Of a DNA stretch of 31,164 nt, positions 6,657 to 13,653 are shown in pieces. The stretch is from NCBI GenBank assembly GCA_964630225.1, contig CAZVUK010000011.1, positions 1 to 31,164 on the forward strand, written 5' to 3'. The translations under genes and the position numbers were made by a program. The notes under the pieces were generated by a model. The model did no database searches. It had not been told where the DNA came from and worked only from the letters and a program-made list of their open reading frames with translations. The number at the start of each line of letters is the position of its first letter. Position 1 is the stretch's first letter. This stretch comes from CAYZRY01 sp964630225 (GTDB lineage: Bacteria > Bacillota_I > Bacilli_A > RF39 > UBA660).

Positions 6657-7901
6657 ATGAAATACACAAAAGAAAATCATGACAATTATTGTCTGCATAT
6701 GTTCAGTACTAAAAAATTTAAAAAAGTGGATGTCAGCTTATTCCTAAGTGACAATAACTCTGGAAAAGCAAGTTATAGGTCTCTTCTTAATAATGTCCTG
6801 GGACAAAGTAGTAAGAAATATAATAGTAAGAGAAAACTAGCAAGCATTATTGAAGAGCACTACAGTCCGTTTATCGACTTTAGTTATGAAAGAATAGCCA
6901 ATGTCTATTTAAATAGATTTACTATATCGTATTACGATAAAAAATATATAAAAGAAGACCTGCAAGAAAGTATTGCTTCATTGTTATATGAACTTGTCTA
7001 TAATCCAGATGTAGAAACTAACTCTTTTGATGAAAGAGCTTTTTCGCTAGTGAAAGAAAAGAATATAGAAATATATAAAATAAGAATGGAAAACAACAGA
7101 GAGATAGCGCTAGATGAATTTTATAAAATATTTGACAAAGAAGGACTACTTGCTGAAAATCCAATGGGGAACTTGGAAGAATTAAAAGAAATAACGGCCA
7201 AAAGCTTATACGATTATTATCAAAGTTTTATCAAAAATGCTAAAGTAGATATCTTTGTAATAGGTGATATCGATGAAAAAGAAACAAGCAGTATTATTAG
7301 TAAATACTTTTCTAAAATAAAGTCCGCTAAGTCATTTGATTTTTCACTGATGAATTATAAAAAAGAAGTCGTTAAAGAAGTAGTTTCAAGTAAGCAAGCT
7401 TTGCAAAATATCTCTATTATAGGTTATAAGTATCATGATTTAAATAAATATGAAAATCAAGTTGTAACTAAAATATATGATAGTATTTTTGGTGGAGATA
7501 TCTTTTCGAGATTATTTAGCACAGTTAGAGAAAAAAACTCACTTTGTTACAGTATAAGTTCTAGATCTTCTTCGTTTGATAATAATATCTTTGCTTTCAC
7601 TAGTTATTCAAAAGAAAATTATCAAAAGATTATCGATATGATTAAAGATATTCAAGAGAATTTTGTAGGCGATATAAATAGTGAAGAGTTAGACAAAGCA
7701 AAAGCCTCTCTTTTAGCCTCTCTTAAGCGAGCACAAAATAGTAGTGTTATGATAGCTAAAATTAAATTTAATGAAACATATCTTGGAATGTATCCCCTTG
7801 AAGAATATGAAAAAAAGATTATGAATGTATCTACCGAAGATCTAGTATCTCTTCAAAGCAAAATTAAACTAGATACGATCTATACTTTAGGAGGTAAATA
7901 A
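6657..7901 (+). CDS. ymfF: M16 family peptidase-like protein lacking the zinc site (YmfF type)
   Basis: The 414-residue product has the M16 (insulinase/pitrilysin) layout: two alpha/beta halves, with the C-terminal half carrying the conserved core IFGGDIFSRLFSTVREKNSLCYSI. No HxxEH zinc motif is present, so it should be catalytically inactive. In Bacillus the paired genes ymfF and ymfH encode such a partner and an HxxEH-bearing member, and M16 enzymes often work as an inactive/active heterodimer. Here the pair is intact and overlaps by one base (TAATG at 7899-7903), fitting stoichiometric production. The ribosome site AAAGGAG lies just ahead of the ATG. Substrate is unknown; peptide processing or degradation is inferred from the family. 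Confidence 0.88.
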   Translation: MKYTKENHDNYCLHMFSTKKFKKVDVSLFLSDNNSGKASYRSLLNNVLGQSSKKYNSKRKLASIIEEHYSPFIDFSYERIANVYLNRFTISYYDKKYIKEDLQESIASLLYELVYNPDVETNSFDERAFSLVKEKNIEIYKIRMENNREIALDEFYKIFDKEGLLAENPMGNLEELKEITAKSLYDYYQSFIKNAKVDIFVIGDIDEKETSSIISKYFSKIKSAKSFDFSLMNYKKEVVKEVVSSKQALQNISIIGYKYHDLNKYENQVVTKIYDSIFGGDIFSRLFSTVREKNSLCYSISSRSSSFDNNIFAFTSYSKENYQKIIDMIKDIQENFVGDINSEELDKAKASLLASLKRAQNSSVMIAKIKFNETYLGMYPLEEYEKKIMNVSTEDLVSLQSKIKLDTIYTLGGK

Positions 7902-9151
7902 TGATAGAAAAAGAAATTTCGCTAGTTAAACGAAAAGTATATCTTGAGACTTTAGATAACGGTCTTGAAGTATATCTTTTTCCAAATGATGATTTGGATG
8001 ACTACTATATTACTTACTTCACAAAGTATGGGGGAATGGATTTAAGTTTTATCGATAAAAACGGAAAAAAACGTGATAGCAATCCTGGTATTGCCCATTT
8101 TCTTGAACATAAACTTTTTGAAAGTGAAGGGGAGTCACCATTTGAGTTTTTTGCTAAAAGTGGAAGTGATGTCAATGCCTATACCGACTATAGACAAACG
8201 GCCTATATTCTTTCGGGTAACAAAGATTTTTTAACGAATTTAGATTTTGTTATAAACTATGTCAATAATCTTTATTTAACTTTGGAAAATGTCGAAAAAG
8301 AAAAAGGTATTATCGCCGAAGAATTAAAGATGTATGAAGATATGCCAGAGTGGCAAATAAATGATATACAGACAAAGATGATTTTCTCTAAAAGTAATAT
8401 TTTGCACGATGTCGGAGGAAAAGTAAGCGACATCATGAAAATTACTAAAGAAGAACTGGAAGCTTGTTATGATATATTTTATCAACCATCTAATATGAAG
8501 TTAGTAATAAGTGGAAAAATTGGTGTTGAAGAAACGATAGCTTTGATTAAAGCCAACAAAAAACTTATGGCTAAACAAAATGTTTTTCCTATCGAGCGAA
8601 TAGAACCGAAAGAACCACACGAAGTAGTACTTAAAGAAAAGTCAGTTAACATCCCAGCAATAAACAGTCCTAGAATGTATTACGTTCTAAAAATGTCAGA
8701 TGTCGATGACACATATAAAAACAATATGATAGCGAGAATGTTTAATAATATTTTATTTGGTAAAACATCTAGTTTTATCGAGGAAGAAGAGGGGAAGAGT
8801 TTTAATATCTTTTACGCTGTTACTGCTGTTGCAGCTGGTCATTATATTACAGAAATAATGTCTAACCCTAGAGATGTGCCAGCTTTGATCAAGAAAGTCA
8901 ATGATACGATAAAAAATGAAATTATTACTAAAGATGATCTTGCTCGCAGTAAAAAAACTGAAACGGCCTTAATTCTTGCTACCTACGAACAAAATGAAAG
9001 TCTTTGCCGTGATTTATCACATGATTTAATCGATAAAGAACTTCTTTTAGACCCCGAATCTTTAATTGACTCGATAAGTCTTTCTGACATGGAAGAATAC
9101 AGAAAAAAAATTGATTTAGATAACTATTCGTTATTAAAGATTAATTATTGA
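7901..9151 (+). CDS. ymfH: M16 family zinc metallopeptidase (YmfH type)
   Basis: The 416-residue product carries the inverted zinc motif HFLEH (H66, E69, H70), and a downstream Glu pair in KGIIAEELKMYED (E140/E141) is positioned to give the third metal ligand. It is therefore the catalytic partner of the upstream zinc-less M16 protein. The two genes overlap by one base, with AGGAGGT about nine bases ahead of this start. Length and order match the YmfH member of the conserved ftsK/spoIIIE-ymfF-ymfH neighbourhood. The stop is TGA, followed by a strong terminator, which closes the ftsK-M16 unit. The biological substrate is not known from the sequence. Confidence 0.92.
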   Translation: MIEKEISLVKRKVYLETLDNGLEVYLFPNDDLDDYYITYFTKYGGMDLSFIDKNGKKRDSNPGIAHFLEHKLFESEGESPFEFFAKSGSDVNAYTDYRQTAYILSGNKDFLTNLDFVINYVNNLYLTLENVEKEKGIIAEELKMYEDMPEWQINDIQTKMIFSKSNILHDVGGKVSDIMKITKEELEACYDIFYQPSNMKLVISGKIGVEETIALIKANKKLMAKQNVFPIERIEPKEPHEVVLKEKSVNIPAINSPRMYYVLKMSDVDDTYKNNMIARMFNNILFGKTSSFIEEEEGKSFNIFYAVTAVAAGHYITEIMSNPRDVPALIKKVNDTIKNEIITKDDLARSKKTETALILATYEQNESLCRDLSHDLIDKELLLDPESLIDSISLSDMEEYRKKIDLDNYSLLKINY

Positions 9152-9152
9152 T

Positions 9153-9184
9153 AAAAAAGCTCTGAAAAGAGCTTTTTTTATTTT
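9153..9184 (+). terminator. Intrinsic terminator after the M16 pair
   Basis: An 11-base-pair stem (9153-9163 with 9168-9178) with core AGCTCT/AGAGCT and a GAAA tetraloop is followed by a T-rich tract. Confidence 0.9.
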
Positions 9185-9199
9185 CTTTTGATTAATATA

Positions 9200-9208
9200 T
9201 GTTATAAT
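9200..9208 (+). promoter_or_regulatory. Extended -10 promoter of the HerA-like gene
   Basis: TGTTATAAT, identical to the element ahead of ftsK, lies 24 bases ahead of the ATG at 9233. No clear -35 box is seen. Confidence 0.5.
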
Positions 9209-9232
9209 TTTAGATAGAATAGGGTTGATAGT

Positions 9233-11002
9233 ATGATAGGTAAAATATTAAGTATCGATGGTGATCATGTAACAATTAAGTTATCGATAGACATAACAGC
9301 ACAAACCAATTTAGTTGGAGTTCACGTCGTTTTTGAAGAAGGACCAACAAGGATTGTCGGAGAGATAGTAGCTATCTCTAAAGACACAGCTAACATTGCC
9401 TTAGCTGGCGAAATAAAAGAGAATTATTTTGTTCCTGGATCTACTTCAAAACCTTCGTTTAAATCTAATTGTCGAATAATAATAATGAGTGAATTAGCTC
9501 TTATTTTAGGTGAACAAAAGATTAGTGATACATCACGTACTTATTTTGGTAAGTCAACTATCTATAAGAATTATCAAATTAATGTAACTATCGATCAGTT
9601 CTTTTCTAACCATTTTGCTATTCTTGGTAATACTGGTTCAGGAAAGAGTCATACGACAGCTAGAATATTGCAAAATGTCTTTAGTAGTAGTGAATATCTT
9701 CCTATTAATTCTAAGATAATTATTTTTGATGCTTTCGGTGAGTATATCGATGTCTTTTCTAATATTACGTCTATTTCACCAATGCTTAATTCCAAAGTAT
9801 ATACCACTAATATATTAGATGGTTCAAATGAACTTTTAAAAATACCGACATGGTTTCTTGGAGTAGATGATTTAGCATTACTGCTCGGAGCAACTGATCA
9901 CAGTCAGTTATCGATAATTGAAAAAACTTTAAAACTGGCACCCATCTTTAAGGGAACGGAAGAAACTGTCATTCAAAACAGAAATGATATTATCGCTAGA
10001 GCACTGCTTGATATTCTTCGAAGTGGAAACGAGTCTTCACAGATACGAGACCAAATAACAGCGATATTGACAAGTTATAATACTCCGCAGCTTAATCTCG
10101 ATGCGACTATTTATCAGCCTGGTTACTCAAGACCACTTAAACAGTGTATCTTTGTTGATAAAACCGGTAAGATGATGGACATGGAGTTAGTTGTTTCGTT
10201 TATTTCAACTTTCGTGGTCGAAGGGCTAGAAATACCTGATCCCGATGGGACTATTCCATACAATCTAAAAGATTTAGAAAAAGCTCTAGACTTTGCAATG
10301 ATTTCTGAAGGAGTCCTTAAAAGTGATAAAGTATTTGATTATGCTAATATCTTAAGTGTTAGACTTCATTCACTAATAAACTCGTCAGCCGCTACTTACT
10401 TTGAGTATGATAAATATATATCGAAAGAAGAATATCTAAAAAGATTTTTTCTTACAATGGATGGAAAACCAGCTCAGATAATCGATATTAATATCAACTA
10501 TGTAAATGATAGGTTAGCTAAGAGTATCGCTAAAATTCTTTCAAAAATGTTTTTTGATAAGGCAACAGAGTCAAGTTTTAGAGGAACAGAGCCTGTCCAT
10601 ATCCTAATTGAAGAGGCTCATCGATACGTACAAAATGATAATGATAACTTTTTACTTGGATATAATATCTTTGACCGTATTACTAAAGAAGGTCGAAAAT
10701 ATGGAGTCATCCTAGGATTAATTACTCAAAGACCAAGTGAATTAAGTGAAACTAGTATTTCTCAGTGTTCTAACTTTGTAATTTTAAGAACACTGCATCC
10801 AAAAGACTTAGCTTTCATTCGTGAAATGGTCCCAAATATTACCGAAGAAGGAACGACCCAACTTAAGAATCTCCAGCCGGGAACTGCTCTTGTCTTTGGA
10901 AGTGCCTTTCCAATTTCTTTAAACATTGCTTTTGATAGACCGGTACCTGAACCAAACAGTAGTAATAGCTTGGTAGGTAAGATATGGTTTAACCAAAAAT
11001 AG
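9233..11002 (+). CDS. HerA-type DNA translocase/helicase ATPase (FtsK-HerA superfamily, DUF87-like)
   Basis: The 589-residue product begins with a beta-rich segment (about 1-100) like the HAS-barrel of HerA. It then has Walker A GNTGSGKS at 132-139, IIIFDAFGEYIDVF after it, Walker B HILIEEAH at 456-463 and the sensor-type motif LGLITQRPSELSETSISQC near 490-510. This order is typical of HerA/DUF87 ATPases, which form hexameric rings acting on double-stranded DNA. Archaeal HerA works with NurA nuclease in end resection, and bacterial HerA-like proteins are also found in anti-phage pairs with SIR2 or DUF4297 effectors. No nuclease or effector gene adjoins it here. It stands alone with its own promoter, between the M16 pair and sepF. 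A role in DNA processing or segregation is inferred. Confidence 0.85.
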   Translation: MIGKILSIDGDHVTIKLSIDITAQTNLVGVHVVFEEGPTRIVGEIVAISKDTANIALAGEIKENYFVPGSTSKPSFKSNCRIIIMSELALILGEQKISDTSRTYFGKSTIYKNYQINVTIDQFFSNHFAILGNTGSGKSHTTARILQNVFSSSEYLPINSKIIIFDAFGEYIDVFSNITSISPMLNSKVYTTNILDGSNELLKIPTWFLGVDDLALLLGATDHSQLSIIEKTLKLAPIFKGTEETVIQNRNDIIARALLDILRSGNESSQIRDQITAILTSYNTPQLNLDATIYQPGYSRPLKQCIFVDKTGKMMDMELVVSFISTFVVEGLEIPDPDGTIPYNLKDLEKALDFAMISEGVLKSDKVFDYANILSVRLHSLINSSAATYFEYDKYISKEEYLKRFFLTMDGKPAQIIDININYVNDRLAKSIAKILSKMFFDKATESSFRGTEPVHILIEEAHRYVQNDNDNFLLGYNIFDRITKEGRKYGVILGLITQRPSELSETSISQCSNFVILRTLHPKDLAFIREMVPNITEEGTTQLKNLQPGTALVFGSAFPISLNIAFDRPVPEPNSSNSLVGKIWFNQK

Positions 11003-11005
11003 TCT

Positions 11006-11034
11006 TTGCAAGCACAAAATAACTATGGTATAAT
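11006..11034 (+). promoter_or_regulatory. Sigma-A promoter of sepF-divIVA
   Basis: TTGCAA (11006-11011), a 17-base spacer and TATAAT (11029-11034) with a TGG extension just upstream form a near-consensus promoter 27 bases ahead of the sepF ATG. It starts four bases after the HerA-like stop codon. Confidence 0.8.
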
Positions 11035-11060
11035 TTCTATATACGATATCGGAGGAAAAT

Positions 11061-11453
11061 ATGGCATTTGATAAATTAAAAAAAATTATAGGCGTTGAGC
11101 CACCTGGAGATGAAAAACCAGACGACTATGGTGAAAATGTTGACTACGATAATGAAGCATCAAATAAGATGATGCTAGTTGAACCTCGTGCCTATTCAGA
11201 GTCACAGCAAATTGCTGACTACTTAAAAAGAAAAAGCGCGGTTGTAGTTAACTTAAAAAGAGTAACTCCTGACCAAGCTAAACGAATAGTGGATTTTTTA
11301 AGCGGGACTTTATATGCGATAGGTGGAGAAATTCAAAAATTAGGCGGAGGTATTTTCCTATGTACACCAAGAAATGTTAACGTTGAAGGAACTATTACCG
11401 AAGAAACGTCTAAATCAAGTAAAAAAGTCGATGATGACGATTTAGATTTCTAA
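11061..11453 (+). CDS. sepF: Cell division protein SepF
   Basis: SepF bundles FtsZ filaments and anchors them to the membrane through an N-terminal amphipathic helix. The 130-residue product starts MAFDKLKKIIGV, which can form that helix. An acidic linker follows, then the conserved core LVEPRAYSESQQIADYLKRK, VVVNLKRV, RIVDFLSGTLYAIGG and IQKLGGGIFLCTP at about residues 41-114. GGAGG is six bases ahead of the ATG. It is followed 17 bases later by divIVA, the usual partner order in Firmicutes. Its target, the FtsZ C-terminal peptide, is encoded at the ftsZ end in this window. Confidence 0.95.
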   Translation: MAFDKLKKIIGVEPPGDEKPDDYGENVDYDNEASNKMMLVEPRAYSESQQIADYLKRKSAVVVNLKRVTPDQAKRIVDFLSGTLYAIGGEIQKLGGGIFLCTPRNVNVEGTITEETSKSSKKVDDDDLDF

Positions 11454-11470
11454 AATATTGAGGTGATAAC

Positions 11471-11902
11471 ATGGAAAGGTTTTCCTTTGAAGAAAACGGA
11501 TACAATAAACACGAAGTAAACAAGTTTGTCGATGATGTTATCGCTCAAACTGAATCTATTGTAAATAGAGTAAAGCGTCAGCAAAATGAAATAAATAATC
11601 TTAACAAGGAATTAGATGTATATAGAGGTCTTGAAAAGACACTTAATTCATCCTTATTAAAAGCCGAAGAAGCTTCGAACAACATTAGAAAAAATGCAAT
11701 AGATGAAGCTAAGATAATTATTGATGATGCCAAGGGTAACGCTTCAAGAATTGTCAATGATGCACTAATAAGAGCTGAAAAGATTGAGATTAAAGCTGAT
11801 ACACTAGAGCGAAATATAATAGTATTTAAACGCAAATTAAAACTGATTGTCGATCAACAACAATCAGTAATCGAAGATATTGAAGAACTGGACTTAAAGT
11901 AA
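11471..11902 (+). CDS. divIVA: DivIVA-family septum/pole coiled-coil protein
   Basis: DivIVA proteins recognise negatively curved membrane at septa and poles and recruit partners. The 143-residue product has the DivIVA N-terminal lipid-binding pattern in shortened form (FSFEENGYNKHEVNKFVDDV, residues 4-23). It is followed by a long Glu/Lys/Asn-rich coiled coil over most of the rest. The usual opening (LTPLDI.N..F) is truncated, so the first few residues differ from Bacillus DivIVA. GAGGTGAT lies directly ahead. It shares the sepF transcript, and a terminator overlaps its stop. A GpsB-like role is an alternative, but the position after sepF favours DivIVA. Confidence 0.88.
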   Translation: MERFSFEENGYNKHEVNKFVDDVIAQTESIVNRVKRQQNEINNLNKELDVYRGLEKTLNSSLLKAEEASNNIRKNAIDEAKIIIDDAKGNASRIVNDALIRAEKIEIKADTLERNIIVFKRKLKLIVDQQQSVIEDIEELDLK

Positions 11903-11921
11903 TCTATGATTACTTTTTTCT
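11896..11921 (+). terminator. Intrinsic terminator after divIVA
   Basis: AAGTAATC (11897-11904) pairs perfectly with GATTACTT (11908-11915), with one more A-T pair at the base, and is followed by a T tract. The stem includes the divIVA stop codon. Confidence 0.85.
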
Positions 11922-11942
11922 TTGTTACTTTACTAGTTTAGC

Positions 11943-12884
11943 ATGCATAACAAGTCTTTCACTCCTACCATAACAAGTGGTGATATGACAGCAACTAACG
12001 CCGGATCTTATAAAATAACTGTTTCACTTGATCCTAATCACGAATGGATAGATGGAACAAGTACACCAGTTATTCTAAACTGGAATATAGCAAAAGCCGA
12101 GCCTGTTTACGCTCTGCCAAATGATTTAAGTGGAGCTTTGGATGAACCTCTTAGTACTGTCGATCTACCTAATGGTTGGTCATGGCAAGATGAAACAATC
12201 ATCATGACACCAACTGGAGATAACACATACAATATTATTTATACACCAAGTGATACAACTAATTATAAAACGGTCAACACTTCGACAACTGTAACGGTCA
12301 TCGAAGCTGTTAGATATGATGTTATGACTTCGGTTGCCGGTGAAGGTGGAAGTATTTCGACAAGCGAAACAGGCATCATCGAAGGAAGTCTAGTTGTCGT
12401 TAAATTTATGCCAAATGCTGGACATGTTATTAGTAAAGTATTACTTAATGGTATCGATGTAAGCGATCAGGTAATAAATAATCAAATGACTATCGATTCA
12501 CTTGATAGTAATCTAAATATTATCGTTACCTATAAAATAGCAGCGATAAAAATTATAATTCCAAAAAGTGAAGGATTACCCGAAGGAAGTAGTGGTACAG
12601 TAGACCTTGACTATGATAGTAATTATGAAATTGACTTGAATCTTGAAACAGGATACAAACTGTTTTCAATTAAAATTAACGGAAGAGATAGAACAGCTGA
12701 TGTTGTAGATGGAAAATTACTGCTTACAAATCTTACTTCTGACATAACGGTTGTCCTAGACATAAGAAAAGTATCGGTGCTTAATCCTCGTACCGGTGAT
12801 AATATATACTTCTACATCATTCTTGCTATCATATCGCTGATAACAATGCTTGGGAGCATTAAATATACTTTTAGAAAAAATTAA
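11943..12884 (+). pseudogene. 5'-truncated surface protein with Ig-like repeats and an NPRTG sorting signal
   Basis: The 313-residue frame encodes only the C-terminal part of a cell-surface protein. It opens in the middle of an Ig-like repeat: FTPTITSGDMTATNAGSYKI is the kind of segment normally preceded by more beta strands and repeats. There is no signal peptide, no ribosome site ahead of ATG 11943, and a TAG in frame just upstream. After further beta-rich repeats (about 60-275) comes a sorting signal: NPRTGD at 281-286, a hydrophobic span at 288-304 and a basic tail ending RKN, matching an LPXTG-type signal with the NPxTG variant. No sortase is in the window. The fragment begins about 20 bases after the divIVA terminator, so a deletion or recombination appears to have joined divIVA to the interior of this gene. 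Confidence 0.7.
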
Positions 12885-12888
12885 TAAA

Positions 12889-12916
12889 AAAAGATATCTA
12901 ACACTAGATATCTTTT
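12889..12916. terminator. Bidirectional terminator between the surface-protein remnant and rpmB
   Basis: AAAAGATATCTA (12889-12900) pairs with TAGATATCTTTT (12905-12916) around an ACAC loop. A and T runs on the two sides serve both directions. The right arm contains the rpmB stop codon. Confidence 0.85.
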
Positions 12917-13089
12917 ACTTTGACCGCTTTTTTAACCGTTCTAAGTTCCTTGTTTGAAACTCTAACTCTCTCTCCAGTTTCAAGTCTAACTGTTTGTAAG
13001 TTAAGTCCTTGCTTTTTTCTACTAGCGTTAAGAGCGTGCGAACGCGTATTTTTAAAATTAGGTTTTCGGCTTGTTACATTAACTGGCAT
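12904..13089 (-). CDS. rpmB: 50S ribosomal protein L28
   Basis: The 61-residue product matches the short Gram-positive L28. KNTRSHALNASRKKQGLNLQ aligns with the family core around N-R-S-H-A-x-N, followed by VRLETGERVRVSNKELR and a basic tail. The opening MPVNVTSRKP lacks the Cys found near the start of Bacillus L28, so this copy has no zinc-site remnant. GGAGG (minus strand, 13095-13099) is about five bases ahead of the ATG. A possible promoter is TTGACT (13149-13144) with TAAAGT (13126-13121), 17 bases apart. A long inverted repeat lies over this leader. The gene stands alone between accessory sequences and ends in a shared terminator. Confidence 0.93.
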   Translation of the reverse strand: MPVNVTSRKPNFKNTRSHALNASRKKQGLNLQTVRLETGERVRVSNKELRTVKKAVKVKDI

Positions 13090-13098
13090 TTCTTCCTC

Positions 13099-13150
13099 CT
13101 TGACTAATTACTGCCTTATAACTTTAACACAGTAGCTATTTTTAGTCAAG
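13099..13150. repeat. Inverted repeat in the rpmB leader, touching the ribosome site
   Basis: CTTGACTAA (13099-13107) and TTAGTCAAG (13142-13150) are perfect inverted copies, with an inner pair TACTG (13109-13113) and CAGTA (13130-13134). On the minus strand the inner end of the dyad overlaps the last bases of the rpmB ribosome site (13095-13100). The outer arm coincides with the best rpmB -35 box. It may be an operator or a leader hairpin; which of the two is not decided by the sequence. Confidence 0.55.
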
Positions 13151-13151
13151 T

Positions 13152-13199
13152 TAATAAGTCAATATTTAAGCTATTTTAAAGCTTTTTTTTGACTTATTA
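13152..13199. repeat. Second inverted repeat between the divergent genes, containing the rightward -35 box
   Basis: TAATAAGTCAA (13152-13162) and TTGACTTATTA (13189-13199) are perfect 11-base inverted copies, and an inner AAGCT/AGCTT pair lies between them. The right arm holds the -35 box TTGACT of the 13246 gene. Together with the neighbouring dyad this gives four TTGACTWA copies within about 100 bases. Confidence 0.55.
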
Positions 13200-13217
13200 G
13201 ATCTTTTGTTATATAAT
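13189..13217 (+). promoter_or_regulatory. Strong sigma-A promoter of the 13246-13593 gene
   Basis: TTGACT (13189-13194) and consensus TATAAT (13212-13217) are spaced by 17 bases, 29 bases ahead of the ATG. Confidence 0.8.
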
Positions 13218-13245
13218 GTACGAGGTTTATGAAGGAGGAAGAAAA

Positions 13246-13593
13246 ATGAACAAAATAGTAGAACTAAAACTTAAATATGTCTTAGATGGAACAGAAATTG
13301 ATTCTGATAAATCTATTCTAGCTGTAGTTAACAGATTTGGTGTTGCAACCGAAATAATGACTAAAAAGAAATTTAGAGCAGTACTCGATCCTTCCATTAG
13401 ACGTGATGGTATTTACGTAGCAGAAAAGGGAAGACTAATACTTTCTAAAAAGGATGAAGAACTAAACATTACTAAAGTTAATTTAGATAAGTTTAGAAAC
13501 TACGTCGAAGAATATAAAACCGATCCAGAGGCATTTAAAAAGTCAATTACTATGATTCCAGCAAAAGAACTTATCAAAGTTAAAAAAAGATAA
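13246..13593 (+). CDS. Small basic protein of unknown function, 115 residues
   Basis: I do not recognise this family. The start is placed at ATG 13246 because AAGGAGGAAG (13232-13241) stands just ahead. An in-frame ATG at 13216 lies within the -10 box and would be ahead of the transcription start. The protein is Lys-rich with alternating strands and helices (KIVELKLKYVLDGTEID near the start, KVNLDKFRNYVEEYKTD near 80). It has no Cys, no membrane segment and no signal peptide, and ends in a basic KVKKR tail. A strong promoter, strong ribosome site and own terminator suggest high expression. It is divergent from rpmB across nested inverted repeats, so coregulation with the ribosomal gene is possible. 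Confidence 0.8.
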   Translation: MNKIVELKLKYVLDGTEIDSDKSILAVVNRFGVATEIMTKKKFRAVLDPSIRRDGIYVAEKGRLILSKKDEELNITKVNLDKFRNYVEEYKTDPEAFKKSITMIPAKELIKVKKR

Positions 13594-13604
13594 GTTCTTT
13601 TTTT
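13565..13604 (+). terminator. Intrinsic terminator embedded in the end of the 13246-13593 gene
   Basis: AAGAACTTATC (13565-13575) pairs with GATAAGTTCTT (13589-13599) and is followed by a T run. The 5' arm encodes part of the last ten residues and the 3' arm contains the stop. Confidence 0.8.
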
Positions 13605-13630
13605 GTTCGATATTCTAAAAGGATAATGTA

Positions 13631-13639
13631 TGATATATT
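13631..13639 (+). promoter_or_regulatory. Extended -10 promoter of dnaE
   Basis: TGATATATT lies 14 bases ahead of the dnaE start. The -35 region is not convincing. The leader would be very short. Confidence 0.35.
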
Positions 13640-13653
13640 ATATATGAGGAAAT

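Noticed and set aside
9149..9151. Use of the Mycoplasma code with TGA as Trp
   Set aside because: TGA ends several genes directly ahead of terminators or at the expected C-terminus, and Trp in conserved positions is TGG.
9233..11002. A HerA-based anti-phage defence system
   Set aside because: No SIR2, DUF4297, nuclease or other effector gene adjoins it; the neighbours are peptidase and cell-division genes.
12920..13135. Plus-strand 71-residue frame opposite rpmB
   Set aside because: It is the antisense shadow of L28, a clear ribosomal protein with its own ribosome site and terminator.
13216..13245. ATG 13216 as the start of the 115-residue protein gene
   Set aside because: It lies in the -10 hexamer, upstream of the expected transcript start, and ATG 13246 has a strong ribosome site.
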